60,201 bases of DNA from Phoronis australis. Lineage: Eukaryota; Phoronida; Phoronidae. Shown here piece after piece: positions 33,811 through 45,019 of this stretch. Below the pieces are notes generated by a model. The model searched no databases and was not told the DNA's origin. It saw nothing but the letters and a program-made list of their open reading frames with translations. The stretch spans positions 18,539 to 78,739 of the forward strand of contig NMRA01000921.1 of NCBI GenBank assembly GCA_002633005.1, written 5' to 3'. A program made the position numbers and the translations under genes. How positions within the stretch are numbered: the stretch's first letter is position 1; each line of letters starts with the position of its first letter.

Positions 33811-34179
33811 CTATTATTAAAATCTCTTGGTCTATTTACACCGACCTCTAGTCTATATACACTGTCACGACGTTTCGGTCGGTCTATTCGCCGGCCGTCA
33901 TCAGGTGTTCCCGCGTTCTTAGAAAAACACCACTACACCACGGAGTCATGACGTAGTGGTTAATGTGCTGGACTCTAATTATCTGTAGTTTCAGAAGTCG
34001 TGGGTTCAAATCTTGCCTAGGACAAAAAATGACACCATGAGTGTACCACATATCCATGCTCGTTCTTCTAAGAACGCGGGAACACCTGTCGATGGCCGGA
34101 GAATAGACCAACCGAAACGTCGTGACAGAGTAAATAGACTAGAGGTCGGTGTAAATAGACCAAGAGATTTTAAAAATAG
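33811..34179. mobile_element. Foldback element with a tRNA-like core
   Basis: Two arms of about 115 bp (33811-33925 and 34066-34179) are inverted copies at about 90% identity, beginning ctatt(a/t)ttaaaatctcttgg and including gtcacgacgtttcgg. The 140-bp centre contains an RNA polymerase III A-box-like segment (tagtggttaatgtgctgga, about 33954) and a B-box-like GGTTCAAATC (34003-34012) at tRNA spacing. It looks like a tRNA-derived SINE head captured between long inverted repeats. No target-site duplication was found. Confidence 0.65.
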
Positions 34180-35690
34180 TTGTCTCATGTTTACTGTTAG
34201 GTATAGTGAAGTATACTGCAGTTGCAACTTCACTCCAGCCTCGCTATATCACAATAAGTACTGTGTTGTAATTTTATTGAGTGTTAACTAGCTTTAAATG
34301 TCAAGTATCAAACAGTTGCTCTGATTTTAAAATCAAAGTTTTAACTTGTCTTATTTCATATCTTGATTCTCAAAAACCTACATGTCCCAGACTGTTTAGG
34401 AGCTGTTTCAATTAAATGCAAGTGCTAGTTGAAAACATTCTTTGAATGTGCTCACCAAATGGCACCATAAAAGCAGCTGGACAGATTGTGGCAAACAATT
34501 TATGGTTGCAACTGGGATGTCCCCAACCTCAACAAACTCCAACCTCTTGAAATGTTTATCTAAAACATGCTTTATCAGTTAGTTGTCAAGGTTACGAACT
34601 TAAGCGGCCTTTTCAAACTGCCTGTAACTAAAGGACTTACAATACAGCTGGATTGGTAAGACTGTACACTGAACTTAATGTAGATATATGCAGTATAATA
34701 TTTGATTTCATTCAACAAGAAATAATTACTTCATAAGCATTCAGTCAAAGTTGGAAAAATCTTTCAATTTTGAGTAAAATTAATTGCTGGGTTTTTTATT
34801 ATTCCTGGCTATCTGTTCATTATCAATCTCACTGCAATGATGGGAAACCCCCATTTCAGTTGATACTTCGTATCATGGTGATGACAAAATGAATTCATGG
34901 ATCATCCTTATCATTATTCAAAGTTAAGTAATAAGAAATTTCATAAATTATTCTAACTGGTGAAAAGACGTGCATGAAAATTATATCAACCGTGCGTTAA
35001 AATGTGAATTTTTGTGAAACATCATGTACCATTCATAGGAATTCAGAAATGGTTTATAAGAATTGGATTTAATTAGATTTGTTTGCAAGCTACCAGTTAC
35101 ATTTCTTTTCCAATCAATGTGGAATTTACACAAAACGTGTATCGTGAGTAGCTCGAAGCCTATTGTATTTGGTTGAAATCAGACGCAAGATGGCACTGTA
35201 GATACCATTTTTCGCTGTCTTGGTTTGCGGAGCCGTAGATTTACAGGTTCTATAATTTTTCTGATTTCTTTTTAGGGGAAAAATCATTTAAATGACCATA
35301 AGAAGTGTCCAATTTGTTTTTTTCCTTAGGACTTACTGTTTTGGAGTTATTCAAAATTTTCCGGCGACTGCTAGATAATCGAATCAATTTTTGTTCGGCA
35401 TCTCTGGCAACACTTGCCGTATCTTTCTTGAAGCCAGTATATAGATAGTGCTATCTGCATTGTGCCATCCATTTCACACTATAACCTACCTTTTTCGAGA
35501 TATTCAAGATTTACTAGCCACATGAATGTTGTTCTGTCGACTTACTGGTACTTTTAGCTGCACTTCGGTCGCCTATTATATTCGTGACAGAGATTGTTTG
35601 TCTGATTGACATTGATTTACTTAGTGTTTATCTAGTCAAAAGCGCGAGCACTGGTTTGTGGATGAACATGTACATCAATTTTCAATCGTT
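34180..35690 (-). other. Intron, nothing recognised
   Basis: No exon, repeat array or RNA gene was recognised on either strand. Confidence 0.35.
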
Positions 35691-36535
35691 AGAATGGTTT
35701 GGTTAATAGAGAGATCGATGCCAAAAAAACAGACTCAAAAACAGTAAAAATGGCCATGAGGTGGCGCAAAATACCTCAAATCCATCAGAAAACGGCAGGA
35801 TAGCGTCACCGTACCAATACGATGTCTACATTTCAAATTTTTCGAAACTCTGTTGAGCATCCTTGAATATACAGAGGTAAACATAAAAACTAAAATTGCC
35901 ACTGGGGGTTGTAACGGTAGTCCGATTCATGCAAAAGTCATCATCATTTGTTGTCAACATCGCATAAATGTACTTGCAACATTAAGTAAAAGATCCTACT
36001 AATGGCTTAGAAGATTCAGCCATGGGTGCAAAAAAAACTGCAACTAGGAGGCGCCACAGTTCTCGAAGTCGTCGGAAAATCGTCGTCAGCCGCACTCAAC
36101 ACAGTAAGAACATATCCGTCAATTTTCAAAATCATCCCCAGAGCGGTTTGGTTGATAAAAGGGCGGATGCCAAAAACAGACTTGAAAACAATAAAAATGG
36201 CCACCAGGTGGCGCAAAGTGCCTCGAATCCATTCGAAAACGGGAGGATGGCATCATCTCACTAATAGATGCCTAACTGCTAAATTTTATGAAAATCCATT
36301 GAAAACCTTCAAAGATACAGAGGTAAGCGTAAAAAATTAATATTGCCACTAGGGGGCACACCGGTAGTTGGAGAGGTACGAAATTCGTTGTCATCTGTCG
36401 TCAGCTTGATATGAACACACCTGCCAAATCTCATTCAGATCCTGTGAGGGGTTTAGGAGATACAGCTGAGGATGCCAGACGCCCAGACAGAGATGACAGC
36501 AATATGCGACCACATATAAATATGTGGGCCCATAA
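35690..36535. repeat. CTCF-motif-bearing repeat family R1, block 3
   Basis: Nearly two units with the motif order of blocks 1 and 2. Core matches are at 36040 (ctaggaggcgccac), 36198 (ggccaccaggtggcgcaaa) and 36343 (tgccactagggggcacacc). The end hairpin CCACATATAAATATGTGG is at 36510-36527. Confidence 0.85.
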
Positions 36536-36861
36536 AAATAAAATTGATGAGTTTCTAGACATCTAGCCTACTATATTTTAATCTCTAACAATAAGACACT
36601 CACAGAAAAGATGAGTCTTAAAGTGAAAGCGAGGTCACAAGGCAGATCTGTCTTGTGACGAAAATGAAAGCATAGAAGCGCTGACATTAAACTTGTCATT
36701 GTGCTTTTTCTCCTCCGTTTTAAAGGGGTGGGGGGGTGCAAAATGGAAATTATTATCTATTCTGGGCTTGAGATTCGTTGGCAGGACAAGACCATAGCAA
36801 CCGTGACGACTATGATCACATTGGTGGATTACAGTACCACAACATGATGAGCATAGTCACA

Positions 36862-37150
36862 ATGATTCGGGGTGTACCCAGATCCTGAGAGAAAAATCCA
36901 CAACACACTTTTACGAGTACACCGAAAATGATTTGGAGTGTACTCAGAGCCTGAGAGCAGAATACACCAACACAATTTTATAAGTACACCCAAAATGGTT
37001 GGGGGTGTACCCAGAGCTTCAAAACTGAATACACAAACACAATTTTATGAGTACCCCAAAAATGATTTGGGGTGTACTCAGAGCCTGAGAGCTGAATACA
37101 CAAACACAATTTTGAGTACATACAAAATGGTTTGGGCTGTACCCAAGCCA
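36862..37150. repeat. Minisatellite, about 66-bp unit, 4.3 copies
   Basis: Units start at atg 36862, 36928, 36995, 37062 and 37127 (periods 66, 67, 67 and 65). Each contains 'gg.gtgta(c/t)ccagagc', 'aatacac.aacacaattt' and 'gagtac..c.aaa'. Two-strand open frames across it are repeat artefacts. Confidence 0.9.
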
Positions 37151-38573
37151 GACCAGATGAACTCGCGTCATGCAAGGCCATTCAGGTATACCCTAAACTT
37201 GACATGACTGTGAGCTCTTTCACAAGGCTACCTGAAACCCTGCACAATTTATTTTTTTTATCAATTGTTCATTTCCATGATAAAAGTTCATTTGAAATAA
37301 TAACATGTTTGTATCTCACACCTAAGAACCTTAAAATGAAAAAATGATAGTACAAAGGCAGCTTAATAATTAAGTGAATAAGTTGCTGCAGATTTAAACT
37401 AAATGCATTGGACTTTTTCAATTTCAAATTTAAAGTATTTATTTTGTAGAAAAGTTATAGTTTAAATTGTCATCTACTTATTCTTAGTAGAATTCATTTT
37501 ATTAAAATCAGACAGTTCAACTACATTATAAAATGTAATTAAAACAAAATGTTAATTAAATGAAGTTAATATTTCTATCTGTTGGTACCCTGTGTTTGTA
37601 AAAAATTGCTTAGATTTCAGGAAAATCAAGATGCAAAAATATTCATATAAAAAGTTCCTAAGGTGCTCTAGAGTATAAATAACAAAAGACCTAAAGGAAG
37701 ATATGTCATGTTGCTGTGGCAATGTAATCAACATGTTATTGTTGCTCTGACCTGCCAGGCTGCATTTGTGTTGAAAAAGCCGATACTGGGCATTTTTAAG
37801 CCGTAGGGACCTACCACCTACTTTACAGAGTACTTTTTCACACCCTCACTGTAGTCACTCGTTTTGTGTCTTTCAGTGCATTGGGCCATTGGGTGGCTCA
37901 TGTATGAAATGATTTCATAGCCATCATTGTCTCTGAGTAATCTTTCATATTCATGATCCCTGGATCTTTTTAAGAATTAGGCTATTTTTTCTGCTGAGCC
38001 TCGCGTAGATTAAACAGGGGTTTAGAAACGTTAGAGCAAATTATTAGAGACAACGGGAAGAACAGAGAGATGCAGCTAGGAGAAGAATAAATATCTGCTG
38101 GAATTCTCTGAAAACATGCAAATGTGAATCAAAAAATTGATAACAGTACTCTACTTGCGTGTACTGTGATGTGACATCAGCTTTACTACTATATACATGG
38201 GCATGGGTCAGAACCATCAACAACATGGCCCAGAAAATAATGTTAGTTCAAGTTGAGGGCGAGCTCTCATTTCAAAAACAAATAATTAAAATGTGTTCTC
38301 ATTCAATGATTATTTAATGTTTTAAACTTTGTTTCACACTTTGTATTTTGACAGTCACATTTGTTTATTAGTTTTGAGTTTCTATTCTATTTAACCCATC
38401 AAAACATTTTTCCTGATAAACTAACAGCTGTCAAATACAAAATGATTGTCGCTTTCATTTCCGTTTGTATTGCTTACCATCTTCAAAGGAAAGAGAAGAT
38501 TTTTGGGGGTTGTTTCACATCTTTAAACAAATGTATTGGAAAGTTAACATCTTAGAATATATTTGTAACATAC
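37151..38573 (-). other. Intron, nothing recognised
   Basis: AT-rich sequence without an exon candidate or repeat array. Confidence 0.35.
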
Positions 38574-38609
38574 CGCCACCTGTGACGATTTCGTGCAAAT
38601 GGTCAGTCA
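38574..38609 (-). CDS. 36-bp phase-1 microexon encoding TDHLHEIVTGG
   Basis: The acceptor ...ttaaatgtag and donor GTATGT bound exactly 36 bp. In phase 1 after a preceding G it reads V-T-D-H-L-H-E-I-V-T-G-G. Length, phase and the Gly-Gly end agree with the downstream microexons, but the sequence is diverged and lacks SGEG. It lies 851 bp downstream of the Ig exon and may be the ancestral stalk exon. The support is splice sites plus length, so chance is possible but unlikely. Confidence 0.6.
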
Positions 38610-39460
38610 CTACATTTAAATAACATTGATTCATAGTACCAACAGACCAATATAGCTTAAATAGTGCAAATGTATTAATTATTCTGAATTGATATCTTTA
38701 AGTCACAAAAAACAACTTATTACTACAAATTCAGAGCGTACATCCGTCACTAACTCAACTTAATATGTCAAGCTGTCTCACAAAAATTTCTTAGAAGATA
38801 TTGTCAAAAAAATTAGTGTGTTGTACTTTGCAAACATTCCACTAATTCTTCATATAAAACGAAAATTGTAACTTTATGCCACTCAAAGAAAATTAACCTT
38901 AACAAGTTAAAAAAATAATTCAAATTGTCTGCGTAATTCCGTCACACCTCAGACAATTTTCTCAATCAGACCAAAAGTTAGGGGAAAAGCTGTAATTGCT
39001 TTGAAAGCCATCAATGACACCTATCAAACAGGAACTGAACAAATAATTGCACTGAGCTCCTAGCGATGAGTCTAGGGAACATTTTGTCCACTTGTAATTC
39101 CTTGAGGTAGGAATTTTTGGAAGTTGAAGTTGTTAACTGACTGGCATTTTCTATGAGTCAAATGGTTCAAGTGGTGTTGAAAGGTAGAGAGAATGCAATG
39201 TTAACAAACAAATTTGAAAGTATCCCAAGAAGGCAAAAATACAACAGATGAAATTAAGGTCATGAAAGAAAACGTATAACTATGCATTACCAACGGTGAT
39301 TACTGAGAAAGCACATCTCAATGTATCTTGGAGGTTACAATAGAATCGTGGTTCATTACAACAATTTCCTAAGTAATATGTAGTTACTGACATCCTACTA
39401 ATGCATATTGTAACCTAAAACAGGAATGAGTACCATGACACAGTTTAAATAGCAACTTAC

Positions 39461-39784
39461 CGGTCGCCTTAAGGACCTCAGTTTCAGCGTACAAAGTAGC
39501 CTGCCTGTTGGACACTTGACATCTAAACTGTACGCCATCATCAGCTGCATCCAAGTTGACCGTCAGTGTGCTGGTGCTGTTAGTGGTTCCATCATTGTTG
39601 TTGGCAGTAGTCTTGGTAACATTCTCTGTTATGTCTGTGTAGGCACCGCTACTTATTCGCCGTGACCACACCATAGATGCCTGTGGTTTGCCCAAATTGG
39701 CCGTACATATGAGAACAGTTGGTCCTAATCCACCAAGAACAGGCTGCGTCAGGGCACCAGATATAGATGGTGTACTTGGACGGA
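39461..39784 (-). CDS. Ig-domain exon (C2/I-set type) of the main gene
   Basis: The 324-bp exon has acceptor ...acatgaacag and donor GTAAGT, phase 1-1, 108 codons. It begins RPSTPSISGALTQPVLGG. The B-strand Cys is in TVLICTANLGKPQ, the core Trp in ASMVWSRR, and the F strand in DAADDGVQFRCQVSN, with DxG and the second Cys in canonical positions. It ends ETEVLKAT. ITENVTKT, TTNSTSTL and NLD segments include NVT and NST sequons. The disulfide-bonded Ig fold is expected to be extracellular. If joined directly to the signal exon at 54698, the junction codon is Val. A V-like domain between the two was looked for and not found. Confidence 0.85.
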
Positions 39785-40382
39785 CTGTTCATGTGGAAAC
39801 AAGTATAAATTAAGCATTACAGCTCCTATCTAGTTACAATTGATCACCAAGGTACCTTAAGACACTTTGACAAGTGAACGATGTTCTGGAATGCGCTTAC
39901 CCTCAATTTGGTATGATGATAAAATGTGCCCAGACTTCTAAATGGCTTCTTTTAACATGCAGTTGCAACCTCTTTGTTAAAACTTGTGATACATTTGAAT
40001 AGCCAGCATCGCCATCACTTGATGATTGCTGACACTTGAATAATTACGGGTCACCTTAACAATTGTCAAAAAGCCATCCCTTATAAATTTTAGAAAGTAA
40101 CATTTTGAATTAACATGCTTAAATTGGTAACCCTAGATCGGTGTGGGCACCATTTATTAATATGCAGTCCACAGATCCATCGACCAAAATACAGCCAACA
40201 GGGCGGCAAGATGGGAGGTCAACCATTCCAAAACATGTTCAGTCTAATAAATCACATTATGGATGACAGAAATTTGGTGAAGTTAACCGAGGCAATTGTA
40301 GAACATTTTTACCAGATGAGACTGACAAGTGCTAATAAATGAGCAACAACATGTCCAGAGATTTTTTCTAGTGTGACCGGGT
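39785..40382 (-). other. Intron 1 of the Ig gene (first part), nothing recognised
   Basis: No exon or repeat was recognised. The short open frame at 40115-40342 on the plus strand has no recognisable content. Confidence 0.35.
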
Positions 40383-42007
40383 CCCGGGTGAGAATTTTAC
40401 ACGTTTGACACGCTTTTGAGCGTGTCAAACGTGTAAAAAACGTGTAATACGTGTCAAAATTGCCACGTTAACGTGTAAAACGTGTAAAAACATGACACGC
40501 TAGCGTGTCAAACGTGTAAAATTTGCCACGTTAGCGTGTCAAACGTGTAAAATTTGCCACGTTAGCGTGTCAAACATGTAAAGTTTGCCACGTTAACGTG
40601 TCAAACGTGTAAAGTTTGACACGCTAGCATATCAAAGTGTAAAATGTGACACGCTATGGTGTCAAACGTGTAAAATTTTGACACGCTAGCGTGTCAAACG
40701 TGTAAAATATGATAGAACTCTTCAATAAAGATACAATTTAAATAGGCTTGGCCGTTCTGAAAAGGCCACTGGGAGGTAATCACCCAATTTGAATGATTAA
40801 ACATGTTCCCTTAATAACATCAAAGAGTTTGCAACAAAGGTTTTCACTGCATATTCAAATATTCAAATACTGAGTTAGAGTTGGTTTAGCTGTCAGAGTG
40901 TGCAGTCGTGTCAGGAGAGCACTTATGAAGTATGGTTTTCGAGTGTAGTGCAGCTTTAACAGAAGTTTAGTATGTATATACTCTGGTTGACAGTGGCTCG
41001 ATAAACTTTTCTTGCAAATGGTCCTTCTTTTTACAGGTAAGTTTGATTGTAAAAGAAAACAAGAGTCAGTAGAAACTGTTGACTATGCAGTTAATATATG
41101 AAGTCGGAACGCCTCTCATCTTCAGTAGTATATCAATTGATAATATTGTTGTTATTGGATCAACTCACATTTTGTGTCATCTTGAATGAGGATAAGACAT
41201 TGTGTGTAGAGGTTTGGGCTGCAAAATCAACATGAACTCAATGTTATGACAAATGTTGAATCACTCTTGGTAATTCAAAGATGTTACAAAGTGCGTCTGT
41301 TCTTTACTTCATAAACTGTCTTCAAGCAACTGGCCTGACTCAAAAGCTTAGACTTATATGCATATATATAGCAGCTTAAGCACTTCAAATTTGTATGTTG
41401 AACCATTTTCTTATTTCTGTGTTAATGTTATTCTAGATGAAATGAAATTTAGTGACAACAGTATGTGGTAAGAGTTGGATAGTTACATTATCCTTTTAAT
41501 GATTCTATATCATTATCACATTTTGGATTATTTACATCAACAGTAACAATAAACTGTGACTTAAAGAAGAAATCCCTTTATACATTTGCTTTCAGTATGG
41601 ATTCCCATGGTGGATGGTGAGCTGCTATAAACAAGAACATTATGGCTTGTACACGGCCTCAGGCTAAATGTAGGGTCGCTACCATGGCAATGACACAGAT
41701 TACAGGCTAGCGTGTCAAAAGCGCCACGTTTGACACGCTAGGGTGTCAAAAGTGCCACGTTTTTGCCACGTTTTGGCACGCCACGTTCGACACGCTATCG
41801 CCACGTTTTACACACTTATCGCCACGTTTGACCCGCTGAGCGTGTCAAACGTGGAGTATTGGAACGAAAATTACACGTTTTGACACGTATGACACGCTAC
41901 ATTTTACACGTTTGACACGCCACGTTTTACACGTTCGACACATTTTGAGAGCGTTCCAATACTCCACGTTTTTAGAGCGTGTCAAACGTGTCAAATTCTC
42001 ACCCGGG
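40383..42007. mobile_element. Foldback DNA element with subterminal tgacacg arrays
   Basis: The left end CCCGGGTGAGAATTTT and, on the other strand, the right end CCCGGGTGAGAATTTG are inverted repeats that continue into acacgtttgacacgct. Both ends carry arrays of the ~15-bp motif CACGTTTGACACGC in both orientations (40400-40715 and 41705-41990), including perfect palindromes centred on acacgctagcgtgt. The 1-kb middle (40720-41700) has no transposase frame. Dense self-complementary subterminal motifs are typical of transposase-binding ends. The target duplication is not clear. Confidence 0.7.
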
Positions 42008-42884
42008 GTAGGCATACGGTCATTGACAGCACGATCTAGCAGATTTGGACTTAACCTGCCTTAAAGTATTCCAGACTCCACGGGAACTTAAACACTTAGA
42101 AACGCTATGTGGAAACTTAAAGTGGATTTCAGTTAGTTTTCTCGAGTTAAACTATTTTTATTCAAGAATTCAAGTCGCCATATCGACGATTGCAAGGCAG
42201 TCAGTCGGCGAGTTTTGGCCCTCGGATTAATGCACAATTTTCTGTAAAATGATAGTAATTTAACGGCAAAGTTTGATAGGAATGCACCACAATTTTGTAG
42301 AAAGTCTGCCATAGGTTACACTTTCGTCTCATGGCGTAAATATGATGAATCTTAACTTTCGATTTCACCCGTTTCGGAGTCAGGGTTTCAACCATCATAT
42401 ATGGGTTACAATAAGCGCTCCCTGAAACAAATTTTTCTAAGCACCCTGGGCGGTTATTAGGGCGAATAAAGTACACAGCACCAAGGCAACATTGCGCAGT
42501 CGGGGCCACTGCCTGGCCTGACGCAGAACAGCATCGTCCCATCCACTAATAGTCAACACTACACGGTAGTTAACTTGTATCATGAACTTCTGAGAGCTGA
42601 GATTGCAGACGAGTTATACACATTAAGCACATTTCTGTATCCCAGACTGGCTATTCACCCAATGAGCTATACATAATAAGCTTAATTCATCTCATTGACT
42701 TCCCACGGTACAGTCTCAGTGACGTCACTTTTTTACAAAAATGTGAAAGGAATAACAAAGATGTGATTTCTGTAATAGACTTTATTCATAAACTAAATTT
42801 CATTAAAAATGCATGTTTTCGTACTTCAGGAACCTTTTAAAACTTTGGAGACAGTCGTCATTGCAATTTGCATCAAACAGAACT
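42008..42884. other. Intron 1, nothing certain
   Basis: Contains a 'gggcggttattagggcgaataaa' trace (about 42447) related to the dispersed repeat near 2335. No exon was recognised. Confidence 0.35.
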
Positions 42885-43150
42885 TATCAGAGGAAACTAG
42901 AAAGATTATTGTCACGACGAGACAATAATGGACTCTGCGCGTACGTATTACCAGCAATTCGTTATGGGAAGTTACCGACAACAACCCGTTTATCAATATG
43001 AAAAAGAATTCTATAAAACTATAGGAGTATATCCATGTTGATAATTTGATGACCCTTGCACTAATTGACCCTTGCCAGCGCATTACGAGCCCTGATTAGG
43101 GAAAGACCGTTAACTCGATGAAAAGTGTGGTTAGTGCTAACAATCGGAGA
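42885..43150. repeat. Interspersed repeat family R2, partial copy
   Basis: Matches 17046-17250: 'agattattgtcac.acgacaataatgga', 'gttatgggaagttac.gacaacaaccc' and 'gtgtggttagtgctaa.aatc'. Only the 5' portion is present, without the DR1-bearing internal repeats. Confidence 0.7.
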
Positions 43151-44784
43151 TGTCTTACCTTAAAGTCCTTGTTGCAAACTGCCCATGTGGTTCTAGTATC
43201 CGAAAATACTTACTACATAAAATCTTATTTTCGACACCCTTTCTTTACATTCTTTTCGCCTTTCTTGCCAAAAGCGATTTTTCAACAGTATTTGACCCTT
43301 TTCTCTGAGCGTATGATTACCGGTTGTCATCGGTTATTTCCGTACCTACATTTCCGGCTCATCAGTTCAGGAACTTTTCCTGAACGCCGCCATTTTTTCC
43401 TTGTAACTGAATGTGCTATGGCTTGCTCGAAAAGTCTTCAATATATTGTTTTATTAGTAATATATCGTGATTCGTTTGCATATGCAGTGTATTTATAGTT
43501 TGTAGTTTGTGGTCGTTGATTTTTTTTGGAATGTTACGCGTACTTAGTATGTTAAAATAGTATTGGTGTTTAGTTCCTCACGTAGGCCGGTCGAACCTAG
43601 GAACCAATATGGGTCGAACCTACTTTTTTCAGTTTCATTTTTTTCCTCGTTTTGAAAAAGTACTTTGCTATCATCGGAAAGGTGGTACATTCTACTCAGT
43701 AAAAATCGAAAAAGCATCAAAATCGGGGCCAGCACTGTAAAGTTATTGCAAGTTTTGTGGCGAAATTTGGGTCACTTTGTTTGGATCGCGTCGACCATAT
43801 TGGAGGACAGCGGAATGAGTTACGAGTTTAAAACTTTGTGAAATTGTTTTCGCCAACAAATTACGGTGACATTTAGTTAGACATAACTTTACTTACTATT
43901 CTGCCCGATTTAGCAGTGTTCACCAAATTTCAGCCTCGCAGTTGTTACTCATTAAGTGATAAATGTGCTCACAATTCCCGTTGGACTTCGTCTCATTTCT
44001 GGCGGCACCTACAATGTCGACTTTTGCTGAACTGAAAGGCATGTTCAATCGGCTACTTTGTAATTTGTGAAGATTTAACGTCGAAACATTTTGACAAACG
44101 TGGCTACAAAAAAGAAACTCTGTTCAATTTTCGTGTTTTTTTGTGTTTGTGGTCAGCGAGCAGTTAGGCCTAAGGGTAGTCTTGGCGCAAAGCTGCCTCC
44201 CGTTCAGTAACGCTAGGACCTCACTAAAAAGCAAGACTTCGCGAGAATACGTGAGATTTCGCCGTGTCTTTTGAAAAAGAACACGTGACTTTCACTAGGT
44301 TTTAGCTAGGTCCTACCGTAGGTCCTAGCGTCTACTGAACGCACGCCTGTATAGGCCTACTAACAAGCTGTATTTTGACTATAGTCTTCACTGGTTGCTG
44401 GTGACTGAGGCTAACTAAAGTCTGCCGCGACAGTGTTACACAGGACTAACCAGCCCGTAATTTCATGCAAGTATTCTACCCTTGAATATATGCAGCATTT
44501 ATCATTTGACCATTTTACTTCGACAAAACAGCTTGCAACCGCATGTATTTACAGTTCGCCAGTGAGTGGTCTCGATCCGCACCGGGTCCGATAGGCTGCG
44601 GTACCGAGTCTGGCAAAATAATTTCTGTCAAAATTTATTCGCCACATTTCTTCAGCAAATTCGATAAAATTGTCTGTAGTTTGATTTTATTAAAATTAAG
44701 GCGCGCTGTCGATCACTTTATCCCCGTTTGCTGGCTGGTAACAGTACAGGCACTGCTTGAGTCGCACTGACGGCGTTTTCTCGG
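43151..44784. other. Intron 1 / intergenic, nothing recognised
   Basis: Composition becomes more GC- and CpG-rich from about 44160 towards 44860. Open frames here do not resemble known proteins. Confidence 0.35.
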
Positions 44785-44832
44785 CCTGGGTTCCTGAATG
44801 AATTGTACTTCCGGGTTCGCGGCCAGTTCAAA
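44785..44832 (+). promoter_or_regulatory. Candidate TATA-less promoter with ETS and YY1-like motifs
   Basis: ACTTCCGGG (ETS/GABP type, about 44808) is followed closely by CAAAATGGCGG (YY1 type, overlapping the ATG at 44833). This pair is common at metazoan housekeeping promoters. The setting is CpG-rich. It is inferred from motifs only, with no transcript evidence. Confidence 0.35.
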
Positions 44833-44859
44833 ATGGCGGTGTTTCGTCGGGTGCGAATC
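44833..44859 (+). CDS. Candidate first coding exon MAVFRRVRI
   Basis: Starting in the YY1-like element, ATG GCG GTG TTT CGT CGG GTG CGA ATC is followed by GTGAGT. The nine codons end in phase 0. No downstream exon could be identified, and the BEL element inserted at 46359 separates it from whatever follows. Very tentative. Confidence 0.25.
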
Positions 44860-45019
44860 GTGAGTGGCGCGTTCATTTAAACTGTTTTCGAGTACGGATC
44901 GTGTATTAGTTATGGGGTAGGTACTTCTTGGATCCTTATAACATCTTCTAACCATGTAATAAGGGTTAACACCGCGTGAGACAAGGACTTTAAGCACCAT
45001 AGCCGGAATACAAAATGAA

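Noticed and set aside
36938-37207. Open frames on both strands
   Set aside because: They arise from the 66-bp minisatellite.
40383-40720. Regular short repeats resembling a CRISPR array
   Set aside because: The units are palindromic, variable, without unique spacers, and form the end of a foldback element in an animal genome.
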